This document shows positions 1 through 13,855 of a stretch of 64,000 bases of DNA, in pieces. Made by a program: the position numbers and the translations under genes. The stretch is taken from assembly GCF_025698545.1 (NCBI RefSeq), contig NC_068576.1, positions 51,680,390 to 51,744,389 of the forward strand, written 5' to 3'. The notes under the pieces are model-generated. The model was not told the origin of the DNA and did not search any database. It saw only the letters and a program-made list of their open reading frames with translations. Source of the DNA: Gossypium raimondii. Its lineage: Eukaryota; Streptophyta; Magnoliopsida; Malvales; Malvaceae. How positions within the stretch are numbered: position 1 is the stretch's first letter; each line of letters starts with the position of its first letter.

Positions 1-3000
1 ATCCTGCGGATCCACTCTTTTTCTTATTCAAAGATCAGCTCTTTGTTTTTGTGTTTTCACACTGAAAATTCTTTGCAGATGAAGAGATGTCGAAGGAACT
101 TCTTAGTTTCCAAACAGATCTTCCTACATCTATATATAAACGCTTATTTATCAAGAATACGCAAGAAAAACACTTTAAATTATTAATTCATCGCCAAAAT
201 AATTTAAGACCAATAGTTACGAGAGTGTACAATTGGAAGCAGTGCCAAACTCACTACGTTGATATGGGATCTTACTATTTGAGGGGGTGGAGCAGGTACA
301 AAAAAAAGTCAAGTTAGTCCCGCCCAATATAAAACGAAATAGGGTGATTTATAGGGGTAAAGATATAATTTCATACGTGGACAAGCGAGGCACCGGTCGC
401 TGCCCAAATGTTCTATGGACAAAATGGTTAGTAAGTGGATTAAATAATTTACAAAGGACAAGTCCTTTTTACACATTATATAAATCATTTACAACGACAT
501 ATTTGGATTATTGGTCTTTTCATCTGCCCATTTTCTAATCAAATTTAATTAAAGGGTTAATCAAATGTCTATGAAATTGTATTTTAGTCCTCCAGATTAG
601 TAGTACCGAATAAGTTGGCTTATTAAACTAATTTTTTAAAAATATAATTGACTAAATCTATAATTTTACAAAACTTATAATGCTAGATTACATGACAAAG
701 TCACAAGTTGTCTAATAGATGATGTGGCAATACCATATCTACATTCTATAATTAAATGTAATGATAAAAGATTCAATTCCTGTATTTATGTATAATGAAT
801 ACTTATTCTAGTCTTTCATTTAATTTTGAATTTGTATTATTTATCAAATCATTTCAAAATAGATAAGAAAAATTAATGTGTGTTAATTTTATCGACGTAA
901 CGTCCACATTGCAGTCCATGTGCATGTCACTTTAGTGATTAATTAAAATTTTAAAAAATAAAAGTATTAAAAAGATATATATTTTTTATAATTTTTATAC
1001 TTTTAAATTTTAAACTATTTTTATTTTAAAAAAAAAATTAATTAATTGTAGCCCACATGGGTGCTACGTTGACGTTAATTTTTCCATCCATTTTAGGTGG
1101 TTTGACAAATATCGCAAGTTTAAGGCGAAAATAAATTTTTTAATAATGATAGAAGGCCAAATAAGTGATTATGGCTATAATCAAAATGTTACCACGAAAT
1201 AAATATTGAAGAACAACTTTTAAATGTAGTTGAATATGTTAAATTCGAATTTAGTTTGATTACGTATTTTATTATTGAATTTTAAAAGAAAGGAGAGGTT
1301 GAGTGTTGATGGGGTTTTCCAAATTGCTTAAATTGTTAAGACATTGGATTTTTGATATCCCATTCAGACCATTAACGATGCCTCACTTTTTAATGAAAAC
1401 TCCCTTCACTTACACTTTTTACTTGTTTCATCAATGAAACTGTAAATCTTAGATTACCCGCCATTTACACCAGCACATGTGATTTTTTTAATATTTTGTA
1501 ATAGACATCTGTTAACTTCTAACCCTGTTTGTAGAGTCTAAGACCTCTATTAATATATTCAATAATTTTCATAAATAAAAAAGGAGTAAATATTTAACCA
1601 AGTTGCTTTCCAAACCTTTGGAATGGACTTAGAAGTTGGGATAATAATGGTGATTTAATTTATGCATGTGCATGATTTTGTATGTGTCAGGTTTGATGTG
1701 CTTCGAAATTTGAATGTATGATGCCCCAAATGCCATGTGGTTATTTAATGAAAAATGCATTCCATGCAACATTCAAAGGCACAGTTGCCCAACATACTTC
1801 AAGTTTAATATTCATTCAATTTTTTATTAAGTTGAATTAATAGGTACAAACTAAATTAAGGTATTCATTGAGTGTAAATTAACAATAAAACACTTAAATA
1901 TAGTAGGATGTGACAAGTATAGAAAAGATTGAAACCATGCCGGTTTTTGGATTTCAAAATACATATAATTTCATTATAGGTTATGATCACATGTGCTCTT
2001 TATGGCACAATACTTAAAACTGTCCATAACCCCTCCCCAACCCATAAACAGGAGGATAATACGTTTTAACGCACTCAAACTAATGCCCTCCTGTTTTAAT
2101 AAAATTATGTAAATGTCAATCGAATTAAAACTCAATCAACCATTATTTTATATATATATATATGCAACTGTTAAAAGTGTATTGAAAAACGTAAGACAAA
2201 TGCTAAATGTTCAAGTATGTAATGAACGGACACTGCTGGGCCTAACAAGCTCAATGAAATTATTATACCTAAAATGCATATAATAATATGATAAAAGATT
2301 ACGTCAGGGTGACAAGAAAAAGAATAATGAAGGAAATTAAGAGTGCAAGTTGAATGAAGCAGAAAAGAAGAGAGGATATATAAAATGATAATGTGAGGGA
2401 GGGATTGATTTGAGGTTATGGGGAACAAGTTGGGTCTTCTTTTTGTCGGTAAATTACTTGCTTTTCTCTCTCAATTAGTCAATCTACACAATGTTTTACA
2501 AACTTGAATGACATCAATTAGGTTTAGCTTCTTCCCAATTTCACATAAAGTTGCCTTTTAACCTGTTACTTTATTTTGAAATCTTTATACTTTTAGCTTA
2601 TGAGATTATATTAGGGTAAATTTGATCTCAATGTATGTGTTTAAGATTTTTTTTTGTTAAATCAGCTACCCCAATGTATGTAGTTTACAAATTGGTACTT
2701 AAATTTGGCTTTTTGATTCAAATAATAAAGTACTCATTTAAACCAAAAAGGCGAGTTTTGGTACCATTTTCAATTAAGAGTCAAGTTTAAGTTCTTAATT
2801 GGGCCAAAAAAGATTTTGGGTATCAATTTGAACCCTAAAGCCAAGTTCAAGTACCGAAATGTATATTTACCCATGACTTAGTATCAGGGGGTTTAATAAT
2901 GAATAATATAATTTCAACCCTTTATTTGACAAAATTTGAAAAAGTTAGTCACTCTACTTTATTTTGTTAAAATTTGATTCTTGGACTTTATGAGAAATTA

Positions 3001-6000
3001 ATTTAATTAAACCTTACTATTTATTAGTTTACATGGAAATTAGCAAAACAACAATGTATAAACGGGTACTTCAACAATTTATACATATAACATATTAGCA
3101 AAATTATGTTGTTTAAGTTCATGCGAACTAAATTCGATCATCGAATTTTAATAAATTTAGATAGAAGGACACATAATGAAACCAATATACTATGAATCTT
3201 GCGATTCTTTTTTTCAAATTTATTCAACTGTATTTATGGTAATCGTAATTTACTCTAAGAAAGGTAATTATTAATTTGAAACTAGACATGTAAGCTTTGG
3301 GTCCCTACGGACCCTATCCACTCCGATTCATTTGATTAGAGACAGTAAAAAAACATTCATTAATCAACAATTTGAGTATATCTTACTCATGCCATTATGT
3401 TGTCATTAAATCCTACGACAAAACTTGAGTCTATCCAACTTACTCTTTGGGGTCTTCATGTTTTTACTTCAAAACTTTGTAGATTCCCATAATTACTTAT
3501 CAATCTTAGATAAATCTAAAAATGTTGTACTATACATATCAACTTTATTATTATCCATGAATCTTTTAAGTTTCGGTCATCTTATATAGCAAACCTCATG
3601 GTGGATTAATGGAGCTTGGCCACAAAGAAGGGTTATTCTTCCTTCTTTCTTTTCTTTTAAAGATTTGTTAAATTTTTTCATAATTAGCGTATTAACCGTC
3701 ACTCACCACAGATGTTCTTTGAAAAGGTAAATGGCTGCTCTATCCCCATTAGTAGGGATTGAATTCCTAACCATATCACACCTCATATAAATACAACTTT
3801 TCAAATATTATTTTATTTAATTAAAACCCGAAATATAAATAAAATTTTTCCACTAGAAAAAGGTTTGGTGAAGAAGGGCTATTTATATGGATTTGAAATT
3901 AGAATAAAATAAAATATTGAGGCATTGGATTGTGGTGTTTACTCTTGTTCATTTAATTTCAAGATGGGGCATCTCCTTGTTTCAAGCCATTCTCATTAAT
4001 TAAAATGCCAACAAATCCTACCTTGAGATCAACAAGATACCATAGGTGGGACTGATTTCCATTGAAAAAAGACATTTCCATCTTAAAATTCTTATCCATT
4101 GAAAATTGAGAAATAATAATGTCACCCCAACTGGCTCCGCCTATCCCATCGTTGGATCAAGCAGATTCATAATTACATCTCTTCCATGTAAAATAAAAAA
4201 GGAGAAAGAAAATGGTGTTAAAAATACAAAATATTTTAACCTAGGGTTCCCGACAGCATTGGAAACAATGTACTAAACACACATTTTATATGTATGTGTG
4301 TGTTTTTTAATAATATGTTGTAGCTACCGACACCGAGAACAGAAATAGAAGACTGACAATTTTGTTTTCTGTAGCAAATAAATTCATCAAATGTGGATGC
4401 ATTATACATAAATCATTAAGGAGAGGATTAAAATAATGGGATGAATGTCAACCTATTCCTTGGGAATGTGAAATAAAGTTAAAAAAACATACGTGTTTTG
4501 AGGAGTTGTTTGTAAAGGGATTCCTATGTGTGGAAGCATCTATCTTGGTCAGGGAAAGTAAAATCCTATTATTTACTAATCTTCTTCTTAGTTTTCCAAG
4601 GCTATAACTAGAGAGGTCAAGGAGAAGGAATCTTACATTAATACCTCCATTTTTTTCAACTTTTCCTTTTTTCTGTCTTCCATCCTAACTCTTTCCTTTT
4701 CTCATTCCATTGCATACCCTATAATATTAAATTTATTTCTTTTTCTCCATTTTTTTAAATTTAGTTAATAATAAAGTACACGCGGGTGGTCATGTCAATA
4801 GCATTAAGATATAACAATTCTTTATTAAAAAAATATTCTCACTACATTTTAAAAGATGAGGATCAATGTGATTCTTAAGTGAGTTGCAATAAAATGAGTA
4901 AGATAAATAAAGCAGCTAATCGATTACGCAACTTAGATTCAATCATATATCTTTAAGACCCTTTTTAGAAAATTATACACTCAACTCACGCTTATTGAAG
5001 CCTCATGCCCATGTATTTATATAAAGTTGTGCACCAACAATTTCCTCCTGGGGTTGAACAAAACTTTCATACAATATCTTATTAAGTAAATTTCAATCCA
5101 TTTTGATCCGTTTAAATCTCATTAAATCAATTACCTTCAAGATGCATATAAAGATTAAAAAAGAATTTATAAGATAATTTTTTATAAAATCATTCCACAT
5201 CTTTTGGGGACAAAGATTGAAATAAATCTCCACATGATTAACCCGCATCTTCGTGTGATAAGGAAAACCCACATCATAATTAGACCACTAATAAGATTAT
5301 CAAATTTAATCATTCGAACATGACAACTAATAATACAATAAGCATGCAAAATTAGAACTCTCTCTTAGCATAATGTCCCCTGCAAATGTTGCTTATGGAG
5401 TTGGAATTAGAAGCGCAACTACTTCTTTAGTTTCATCTTTAGGATTTTGATGTTCTTATTCCATTGCTACATCAGTGCCTTCAAGAGACTCCTTGACACC
5501 AAAAACAACCTCTCACCCTCAATCATCTCATCAATAACAAGCTTGTGTCATATCTTCTTGAAGGACAACATAACCTTTAATTAATGAATCAATAACCATA
5601 GAGGTACCTCCTTGAGCCTTATCATTACTAACATCAATTTCTACTGTTGTGGTCTTTTTAAAATCAATTTTTGAACCTATAAGATCTTCATGCCAAAATA
5701 ATATATAAGCTTAAGAAATATATACAAACATGTTTTATTTTTCTTTTGATACAATATATGTTTTTTCAATAATACGTTTCTATAGAAACCTTAAAAACTT
5801 TTAGGGAAAAAATATGTAAACTCAATTGATAAGCACACTTACTAGTCACCTAACTCTAATAGAAAAATTTAGAATGTGAAATTACTAACATTATATATAC
5901 TACTAACAAACACACATCAAATCAAAGCCTTGAGAACACTTGTTAACATGTTAACTAGGCATATATTTATTGGAGAATGATTCCGTTTAAATACTTAAAA

Positions 6001-7579
6001 AGATGAAATGAACACCTATGTACCCTTAACATATATGTGTTATCTTCAAGCTCAAAACACAGCAAGAATGCATGTATGCATCTTGATTTGCAACATGTCT
6101 CAAGATCTTCAAACCCAATGGATGCAATTATGGATGGTGTTGAGGTGGGATCAATTGATCGTTTCTCCTAAAGTCAATATAATATATGCAGCAAGTTCAA
6201 AGGGATTTGCTTTAAAAATCCATCACTCAAAATTAAAAAGAAAAAAGTTTTTGTGCCCAATATTGACTTATGGATTCGAATGTAAAGATCACGTGATCTC
6301 TAGTTAATGATTCATAGAATGTGATGAATTTGATTGTGACCAATGGGACTTGACGAATAGTTTTGATTAATCATAGAAGCCAGAGGGGAGTGAAAATTAA
6401 TCATACCGACAAACAAATATATACACACATCTATACTTGATGGACAAATTTGTCACTGAAAAATGGCAAAAGGGTCAACATGTTTCCCTTTGCTTCCTAA
6501 AACTTTTAAAGGGAAATAATTTGAGGAAATTTAAAGAAAAAGACTGATTATCTAATTCACTGTTTACAAATTAATCAAATCCTCTTTGACTAAGATATCA
6601 TATAAATAAGATAATTATATTACATTGTAGAGATGATTGTTCATATTAGGAGACTCTAGCTGTAATCAACTCACGTAATGTAATGTAATGTTGATAGATT
6701 AGATATGCAAACAAGTCAAGCAAAGATTGGTGTTAGGTTATGATGTTAGGAATTGACTGAATGTTACTGTAAAGACACAGTCTTACAACGAGAACCTAAC
6801 CTATATTGACAGGGATATTAACAACATAACAAGAGGAGACAATCTAAATTGAGCATCAACGGTTACAGCATATATCTGGTGTAAGAACAGCAGCACATAC
6901 TTGTTAGGGTCAAATGTAGTCATTGCTTTTTGTATGAATTCTCTTTATATAACTGCATTAATGCAGCAGGTTAGACAAGTATGTAAACAATCACACACAA
7001 ACACGAAGCAAGTGATGTTATGGTCAAATATTCATCCGACAAAGTGACATTCTTCATTCTCTTGCATAAACATTCTTACCAAAGGAGATGGGTCAGGATT
7101 GCTTAAATATTTTATAAAAACCTAAAAGCTAACAGAATAATTAGTGTAATTAATATTAGAAGATTTTGTTCCAAAATTTACTCAAGGAAGTGGAGTTCTC
7201 CACTAGCATATGTTCCCCCTTGCATTCCATAACCAAAATGAGAAGATTTGAATGAAGAGTAGTAAAATAGCAGTCAACTTTGTAAGGTGCAAGGTAAATC
7301 ATAGTCAGCTATTGCTTAGAATCTTAGACAGATGGCTTTGCTCTATCTCTTTATTAATTTATTGTTGCTTATTTATTTTGGATTAGATATGAGGAAAAAG
7401 CACTTGTTCCACATCAAGATTTTGTTCTTAATTAACAGCTAGAGCCCATTTTTAGATTCTATTTTGAATCAACAATACTCCTTTTAATTTATTCATTTTT
7501 AATCCATCTCCTACACTTACTCTTTCTCATCTAATTTTACACATCTTTTATATATATATATATATATATGTAAAACTAT
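1..7579. other. AT-rich intergenic region, no supported gene
   Basis: No open reading frame here resembles a known protein, and none has convincing splice borders and family similarity. The region is strongly AT-rich with many homopolymer runs. A pyrimidine-rich stretch ending TTTGCAG at about 70-79 could be a splice acceptor of a gene starting left of the window, but the following frame closes quickly and matches nothing I know. Positions 5340-5690 read on the minus strand like a decayed coding sequence with stops, source unknown. A (TA)n run lies at about 7550-7569. Confidence 0.6.
2614..2872. mobile_element. Small MITE-like element with GGGTAAAT ends
   Basis: The segment begins GGGTAAATTTGA and ends with TATATTTACCC, so its ends are inverted copies of GGGTAAAT. 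The interior carries inverted runs such as AAATTTGGCTTTTTGAT and TTTGAACCCTAAAGCCAAG. At 259 bp with no coding capacity it fits a non-autonomous Mutator-like MITE. No clean target-site duplication is visible, so the borders are approximate. Confidence 0.35.
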
Positions 7580-8183
7580 GGTAAATCCACCTCTCTCCCC
7601 TTCCAATTTCAATTTCAATATTGAGTAAATTGGTTCTTCTTTAAAAAAAATTCCAAACAATTTAATTCCTATCAATTTCAAAAGTGAGCAACTAAAGACA
7701 ATTAAGCGCGACGTTAATGTTTTTCGTTAATTGTACATAATTTTGGTTGGTATAATAACAAATTTAGCCATTACAAAAAGCTTAAACATTTACACATTCT
7801 ATTGATTTGGCCATGACTCTAAGAAAATCGTTTGGACATTACAAGAAGTGTAAAACTAAATAATAAAAAATAATTTATGCAATTTTTAGATTTTTTTTAA
7901 ATTATAGCTAAATTAATCGAATGTGTAAATGTTGAGGTTAAATTTGTTAAACTTTTTAAAATCATGACCAAATTGACAGAATATGTAAAACATCAAGGGC
8001 TTAATTTGTTATTATACTAATTAAAATTGTGTACAATTGACGGAAAACATTAATGCCATGATTAATTGCCTTTAGTTGCTCACTTTCAAAATTGACAAAG
8101 ATTGAATTACTCCGATATTTTTAAGAGGGACGAATTTGCTCAATATCAGAATTGAAAGGGAGATTATAGAGGTGTTTTTATCC
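7580..8183. repeat. Long inverted repeat (fold-back MITE-like), 604 bp
   Basis: The left arm, about 7580-7821, is an imperfect reverse complement of the right arm, about 7958-8183. Matching pairs include AAAGTGAGCAACTAAAG (left, about 7680) with CTTTAGTTGCTCACTTT (right, about 8075), and TATAATAACAAATT (left, about 7750) with its complement near 8010. The ends pair as GGTAAATCCACCTCT and AGAGGTGTTTTTATCC. The spacer is about 136 bp and AT-rich. Arms of about 230-240 bp are typical of fold-back or Mutator-type MITEs and would give a long hairpin if transcribed. No unambiguous target duplication was found. Confidence 0.7.
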
Positions 8184-9665
8184 AAAATGTTTGCCAAAAT
8201 ATCCTTTGGAATTTCAAATTAGCAAAGGTATCCTATTTCAATATGTAATTTTATTATTTTATTTAAACTTAAATTAATAAATATCTAAAAATAGATTTCA
8301 TATGGTTGTATTAACATACTTTTAAATATGAATCCGTTACTAATTTATTTAAATTTAAAATTGACATTTTTTTATTTAAGTATGTAATGTTATAAAATGA
8401 TTTTGGAAAAAAAAAACTGTATTGAAAAGTTTATATTTTTAAAAAAGCAACTTATTTTGTAAACATTTGATAAGTAGACTTATTCATGGACGGAGCCGAG
8501 GCTCGAATTTAAAAAAATTATTGGTTTTGAGCCCGGCTTAACTCAACCCATCCAAATAGTCCACATTAGTATTAAAAAAATTAAAAATATATTATTTTAT
8601 ATTAATATTTAAGGTTAGTACTTGTTACATTGATAATACATTTTTTATTCCACGAACAATCTTAAAAAATTGTCACGTGTCTTTTTTTAAATATTTATTT
8701 TTCTTAATATTTTACTATAATCCTATAGGACACTTATCAACCCTCTGACATTTTTTGTGGAGCCTAAAGACCCCACCGACAGTATACCAAATATTATTAT
8801 TAATATTTATATATTTTACAATTAAATTTAAAATAAAATTAAAATTTTATTTAATTTAGGCCTAAGAGAAAAAACACCTTTGCCCAAGCCCAGCCGGAGG
8901 GAAAAAGTTTATTTACTTTTGCCATCCATTATTTTGGATGAAAATAGTTTATTGGTCGAAAATTTTAAATATATTTAATTTATTAAAATTAATTTTTAAA
9001 TTTTATGTCCTGAAAATTTTCTGTTTTATTTTAATTTTTATATTATCTAAATAAAAAGCAGATATATTTATATTGAACTGTTATACATTTTAATACATTC
9101 TAATTTTTATTTCAGTCGATAATGGAAGGCGAAGACAAAAGTGTTGGGGATTAGCTCATGCTTTATATATTTAAAATTATACTAATCCTTTGTGTAAATA
9201 AAGTCTAACCTTTTCCAAATTCCAAAACCTCCTGGTTTGAATGATAAAGGTGTAAAAAGGAAAACTAAGAGAAACTATAGAAAGATATAAAATATTTTTT
9301 AAATATTATAGAAATTAAATGGATAATGAAAATTAATTTTAAAACTATAGAAATTAAAAAAGAAAAGAAATAGATGCGTCATTTGACATCTCCTTTCTCT
9401 AATTATTTTTGCGACCTATGCTCAAATGATTGAAAATGTTCATGAGATAGGAGAACGAAGCATTTATGACATCTTTTTGAACTTTTTCTATGTTTTATGT
9501 CAACAAATAAATTAATTGATTGAGTTTAATTCGATTGGTATGAATATTATTGTCAATGTAGGAAGATGTAGGTTCGAGTGTGCTGAAGTGCATATCCTCC
9601 TATTTATGGGTTGATAAGAGACTATTGGTAGTTTTAGATGTGTAAAAAAAGAGCAGATATGATCA
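8184..9665. other. AT-rich intergenic region, nothing recognised
   Basis: No gene, RNA or clear repeat boundary is supported. Short GC-richer patches near 8490-8545 and 8870-8905 (GAGCCCGGC, CAAGCCCAGCC) may be remains of an old repeat. Confidence 0.5.
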
Positions 9666-9901
9666 ACAAAGGCGAAGCCAGAATAATTTTTTAAGGGGAG
9701 CCAAATGAAATTTTAATTTTTTATAGTCCATATCTTTATAATTTTTAAAGGATTAAATCAAATTTTTATAATTTTAGGGGGGGCAAAGTGTAATTTTACC
9801 TTTACTAATTTAAAATTTAAAAAAAAATTCGAGGGCCTAAATAGTAATTTTCCATTTTAGGGGGACCGGGGCCCATGCCAACCCCCCTAGATTCACCTTT
9901 G
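9666..9901. mobile_element. MITE with CAAAGG-type inverted ends
   Basis: The left end reads CAAAGGCGAAGCCAG. The reverse complement of the right end reads CAAAGGTGAATCTAG, giving imperfect terminal inverted repeats of about 15 bp. The flanks carry ATGATCA at 9659-9665 and again at 9902-9908, consistent with a 7- to 8-bp target duplication. The element is about 236 bp, non-coding, with poly-purine and GGGGGG stretches. A hAT-like superfamily is likely from the duplication length, which is an inference. Confidence 0.5.
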
Positions 9902-10306
9902 ATGATCAGAACCTACAATGGGATTCTTAAAAATAAATAAATAAATTATGTGCTCTTGGGTGAAGCTAATACATGATCATATTCTACTTGAAATTGAGTA
10001 ATAACCCATCTTCTTTATATATATATTCTTCATGTTTGTTCTATAATCCATATTCAGGGTTCGTGATTGTCCCTTTCAACAGTGTCGTCTCTAAGGTTCA
10101 AACCTAGATTCTTCCCTTAGAAGTGTCATATATCTTACCATTGCACCCAACCACTTATTGATTATTTAAATCATAATCTTACAACCTTCTCTTATTTCAT
10201 CATACGTTGTATTAATAAATTCTCGAACAATCATTGCTTTATTTAGTCTTGATATAAAAAATACATGCAATTTTTACATGTATCAAAAACTTTAACTCTT
10301 GCCGTG

Positions 10307-12676
10307 TGTACAGCCCAAATTTAGCCCGGGCCTCACCAAATAAAATCAGGCCCAATACCCCAAGCCCAAAACCTATGGCCCAATATTAAAAAACCCTAGC
10401 CCAACACCCAATAGCAGAAAACAACAAACCCTAACCCTAGGTGCGCCGCACCTAGGGCCTGCTAGTCAACCACCCCGCCGCTTTAGCAGCCACCAACTCC
10501 TTCCACCGCCACCTGATAGCTACCACCACCGTCGTCCACTTGCCTGTAGAGAAATGACAAGAATAGATTTAAATATTGTAAAAAAATGGCTATAAAGCCA
10601 TATCAAACATTGTAAACAAGGGGGATTTTTCTTTTGGGGAAATAATAAAAGAAAACGGTTCAAAAAAGGAAAAGATTCAAAGGTTGTTTTTTTTTTGTTT
10701 CGTCTTTTTCTTTATTTTTTTATTTCGAAATATTAAATAACAAAAGAAAAAGGAAGTTTTTTTACCTTTTCGTCGTTGCCGGAATACTCGAAGAGCGAAT
10801 GGCTACATCGGAAAAAAATTTTGGACTTTACACCGCCGTGCACGGCGGTGCCGGCGCAGACGCAGTGGACAATCGCCAGCGTCCTGGCCGGATTCAGGGG
10901 AGAGGGAGAGAGTTTTGAGAGGATTTTCAATTTTTTTTTAGAAAGAGGGCTGAAATGAAATTTTTGAGAAAATTTTGACTTAAATAGGCTTCCAAAACGA
11001 CGTTGTTTTGGGCAGCTTTCTCAGGCACCAAAACGATGCCGTTTTAACCTAACCCGTTGGCCGACCCGACCCGCTCCAGGGGATCTGCGTGTTTTTAAGC
11101 TTTGGGTTATTTACCCTTTTAGTTCCTCCGTTTTTAATGGTTTTTCAATCAAATACTTTAGGATTTTTCAATTTTACCCCATAATTCTTCGCATTTACAG
11201 TTTAGTCCCTATTTGAACGGCGCCGTTTTTGTGGGGAAGAGAAAATTTCCATTTTAGTCCTTTCATGTTATGCGCGCGTTTAGAAAGATCCCCATTTTTA
11301 TTTTATTTTCGAATTCCCCCCAAAGTTCTGTTTTCAGTTCAAATTAGTCCCTTTTTGTTATATTTTGCTATTAAATTAATTGATTTTAAATAATGTTATC
11401 ATTATTTTCACTATTATTATTATTTATATTGTTATTGCTATTATCATGTTTATTATTAGTTACTCATTTATACCTTTTTATATTTAATTATATATACATA
11501 CAAACTCATATTTTATATATTTTATAATTTATATATACATATACTTATATCTATATACATATTTTCTAAATTTTTAGAAGTATATATCTTTATATGTACA
11601 TACTTAAATTTTTTATACTTTCTAATTTGTATATACATATTTACATCCATATTTTTAATATATTTTAAACATATATATAAATTATCATTATTTACTTGTA
11701 TATATTTTATTATTTTCAAATTTTGATGTATACTTACATATATATCTCTTTTATAATTTTATTCATTTCATTTACTTATTTATTTATTTACATTTTCAGT
11801 ATTATTTTGAAAGAATGTTTCAATTTTATTTATGTACTTGTTATTTTGTATGTAATTGATTTATCCTTTTATTTATCTTATTTTCGTTGCTGTTGCTCGT
11901 ATTATCCTTACACTATCGTATTCATTATTGTTTTGCTATGTATATCAATAATGTCATTTGTTTTCGCATTCTTTCTATCACGACATCATGCTTCATTTTA
12001 CTCAATATGTCAAAATTTATTCTAAATAAATGGCCTTTCGTGTGTTTAGATTCGAGAAGGTCGTACCCTAACTTACTGGGTTTCGACTTTCACAATAAAT
12101 CTAAATACACGAATCTTTTCAAAACCTAAACTTTAAATGATCTCGGAAATTAAGAAAAGATCAAGTCTTAACTTACTGGGCCTGATCCCATTTTTTTAAA
12201 TCCGAGATAACTAAATATCTTTTAAATAAGCAAATTTTTAGCATTTATTCGCGTATCGAGAATTCGAGACATTGTGTCCTAACTTACTGGATATGATTCT
12301 CTTTCTCAATTAATGTGAAATATGCTCACTCTTCTCGAAAATTTTCAACATTTTAATACAAAGATCGTATTTTTAAAATTCTTTAAAGTTTTCAATTTTC
12401 GACATTAAGACATTAACTAATCAACTAGGTACCAATTTTTGGGCGTTACGAAGGTGCTAATCTTTTCTCGTACGTAACCGACTCCCGAACCCGTTTTTCT
12501 AAATTTTGTGGACCAAAATCGTTGTTTTAATAAAATCAAATCATTTATTAAAAACAACCACTTTTCAAGGTGATCCGATCACACTTTATCAAAAAGGATT
12601 GGTTGCGACTCCCGTTTTCGTTTTCATTTTCAAAACCCAAGTCAACCCTGTTTTATTTAAAAAAATGGTGTCAACA
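10307..12676 (+). repeat. 5' LTR of the Tat/Ogre-type element
   Basis: This 2370-bp copy begins TGTACAGCCCAAATTTAGCC and ends ATGGTGTCAACA. It aligns along its whole length with the copy at 19490-21834, with scattered substitutions and small indels. One example is a block of about 20 bases near 10840-10865, in the CGGCGGTGCCGGCG stretch, that is absent from the 3' copy. It contains long AT-rich tracts (about 11400-11900) and three spaced copies of the motif CTAACTTACTGG or close variants (near 12068, 12170 and 12279). Short open frames in it are not genes. Confidence 0.9.
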
Positions 12677-12679
12677 GCT

Positions 12680-12697
12680 TGGCGACTCCACTGGGGA
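12680..12697 (+). other. tRNA primer-binding site of the retrotransposon
   Basis: TGGCGACTCCACTGGGGA starts three bases after the 5' LTR. The initial TGG pairs with the CCA end of a tRNA. From memory, this sequence type is used by Tat/Ogre elements and has been assigned to tRNA-Arg. The tRNA identity was not checked here. Confidence 0.75.
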
Positions 12698-13855
12698 CCC
12701 AAAATAAGAGAGTCAAGGCATGAGTTGATTATTTTTTGTCTTTTTGTCGAAAATTGAAAACTTGGTTTAAATGTACGATCCTTTCATTGCATTTCATCGG
12801 TCTTTATTACAATTTTCATCATTGAGGTTTATAATTGCTGTGTTAGTTTAAGTTTTGGTATCTTTCTGCATTGCATTGCATGACCGTTGGTCACACCCTT
12901 TTAAGTGGGAGTGAGAAGCTAGTCCTTCGTGAGGTTTTCACCTCCGTGCAGGATAGTGGATCACTTTCGGGATACATCCGTACCTATGTCTTCGTGAGAT
13001 TTTCATCTCTATGTAGCCATAGGGAAATGTATTCCCCTGAACTGAACTCGGTCCGTATGAGCCTATAATGGGTGAGGATCGAGGAATCTGCTAGTTCGGG
13101 TACCTTTGCTTTAGAACCAAACCACATGTAGAAGACCTTAAGAGCCCACCCTAGGTAGAACCACTTCAAGCCCCTAGTGGTACCTTTGCTTTTGCTTTGT
13201 ACTAACCTGTTTCGTTTTGTTTTGGTTATGATTGCGTTGCATTTTCATCATAGAAAAGAGGTGTTGATTCAAATTTGATTGCTAAATAGAAAAGTTTGTC
13301 ATGGAAAACGAATTTCTTGATAAAATGGAATATAATGCGACTGCCCGAATATGGACCTATTAAACACAACGAGAGAAGGTTGAAAGTTTGTGGAGGAATA
13401 TACGACTATACTTTACTGCCCGAGGATTCAAACCGATAAAGATTATTCGAGGGCTATCATGTCTCAAAGGAAACTAAAGAGCATTGCGGGGTGAGCAATG
13501 GGTCGTGGCTTGGAAGAGACAGAATTTGGAAAATTTGCAAGCTTTGATACTAGCATCCAGATATGAAGGAAAATATCGATGTCTTCGCCAGGAATATGAG
13601 GGTAAAGCCGCATATGTAATACGTTTTATGTAAAGAAATTTTTCTTCTAGAAAAGTTATTCTAATGAAATTGAATTCAGAATCAATGCCTGTTTTTCTTG
13701 TTGCATTCATTCTATGCATTTGTATTACATTGCATCATATGCATTAGATTTTCACAAAATGACCCTAATTAGGTAAAATTATTTCAGTAGCCCTGGAAAC
13801 CAACAAAAATCTGCCAACTAGATATCACTACGATACTCGCCGCAAAACCAAAGAA

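Noticed and set aside
87..538. Two overlapping open frames at the left edge of the window
   Set aside because: No family similarity, no supporting splice structure, and composition like the surrounding non-coding DNA.
10733..12757. Several open frames of 60-109 codons on both strands
   Set aside because: They lie inside the 5' LTR or cross its border; equivalent frames recur in the 3' LTR because the sequence is repeated.
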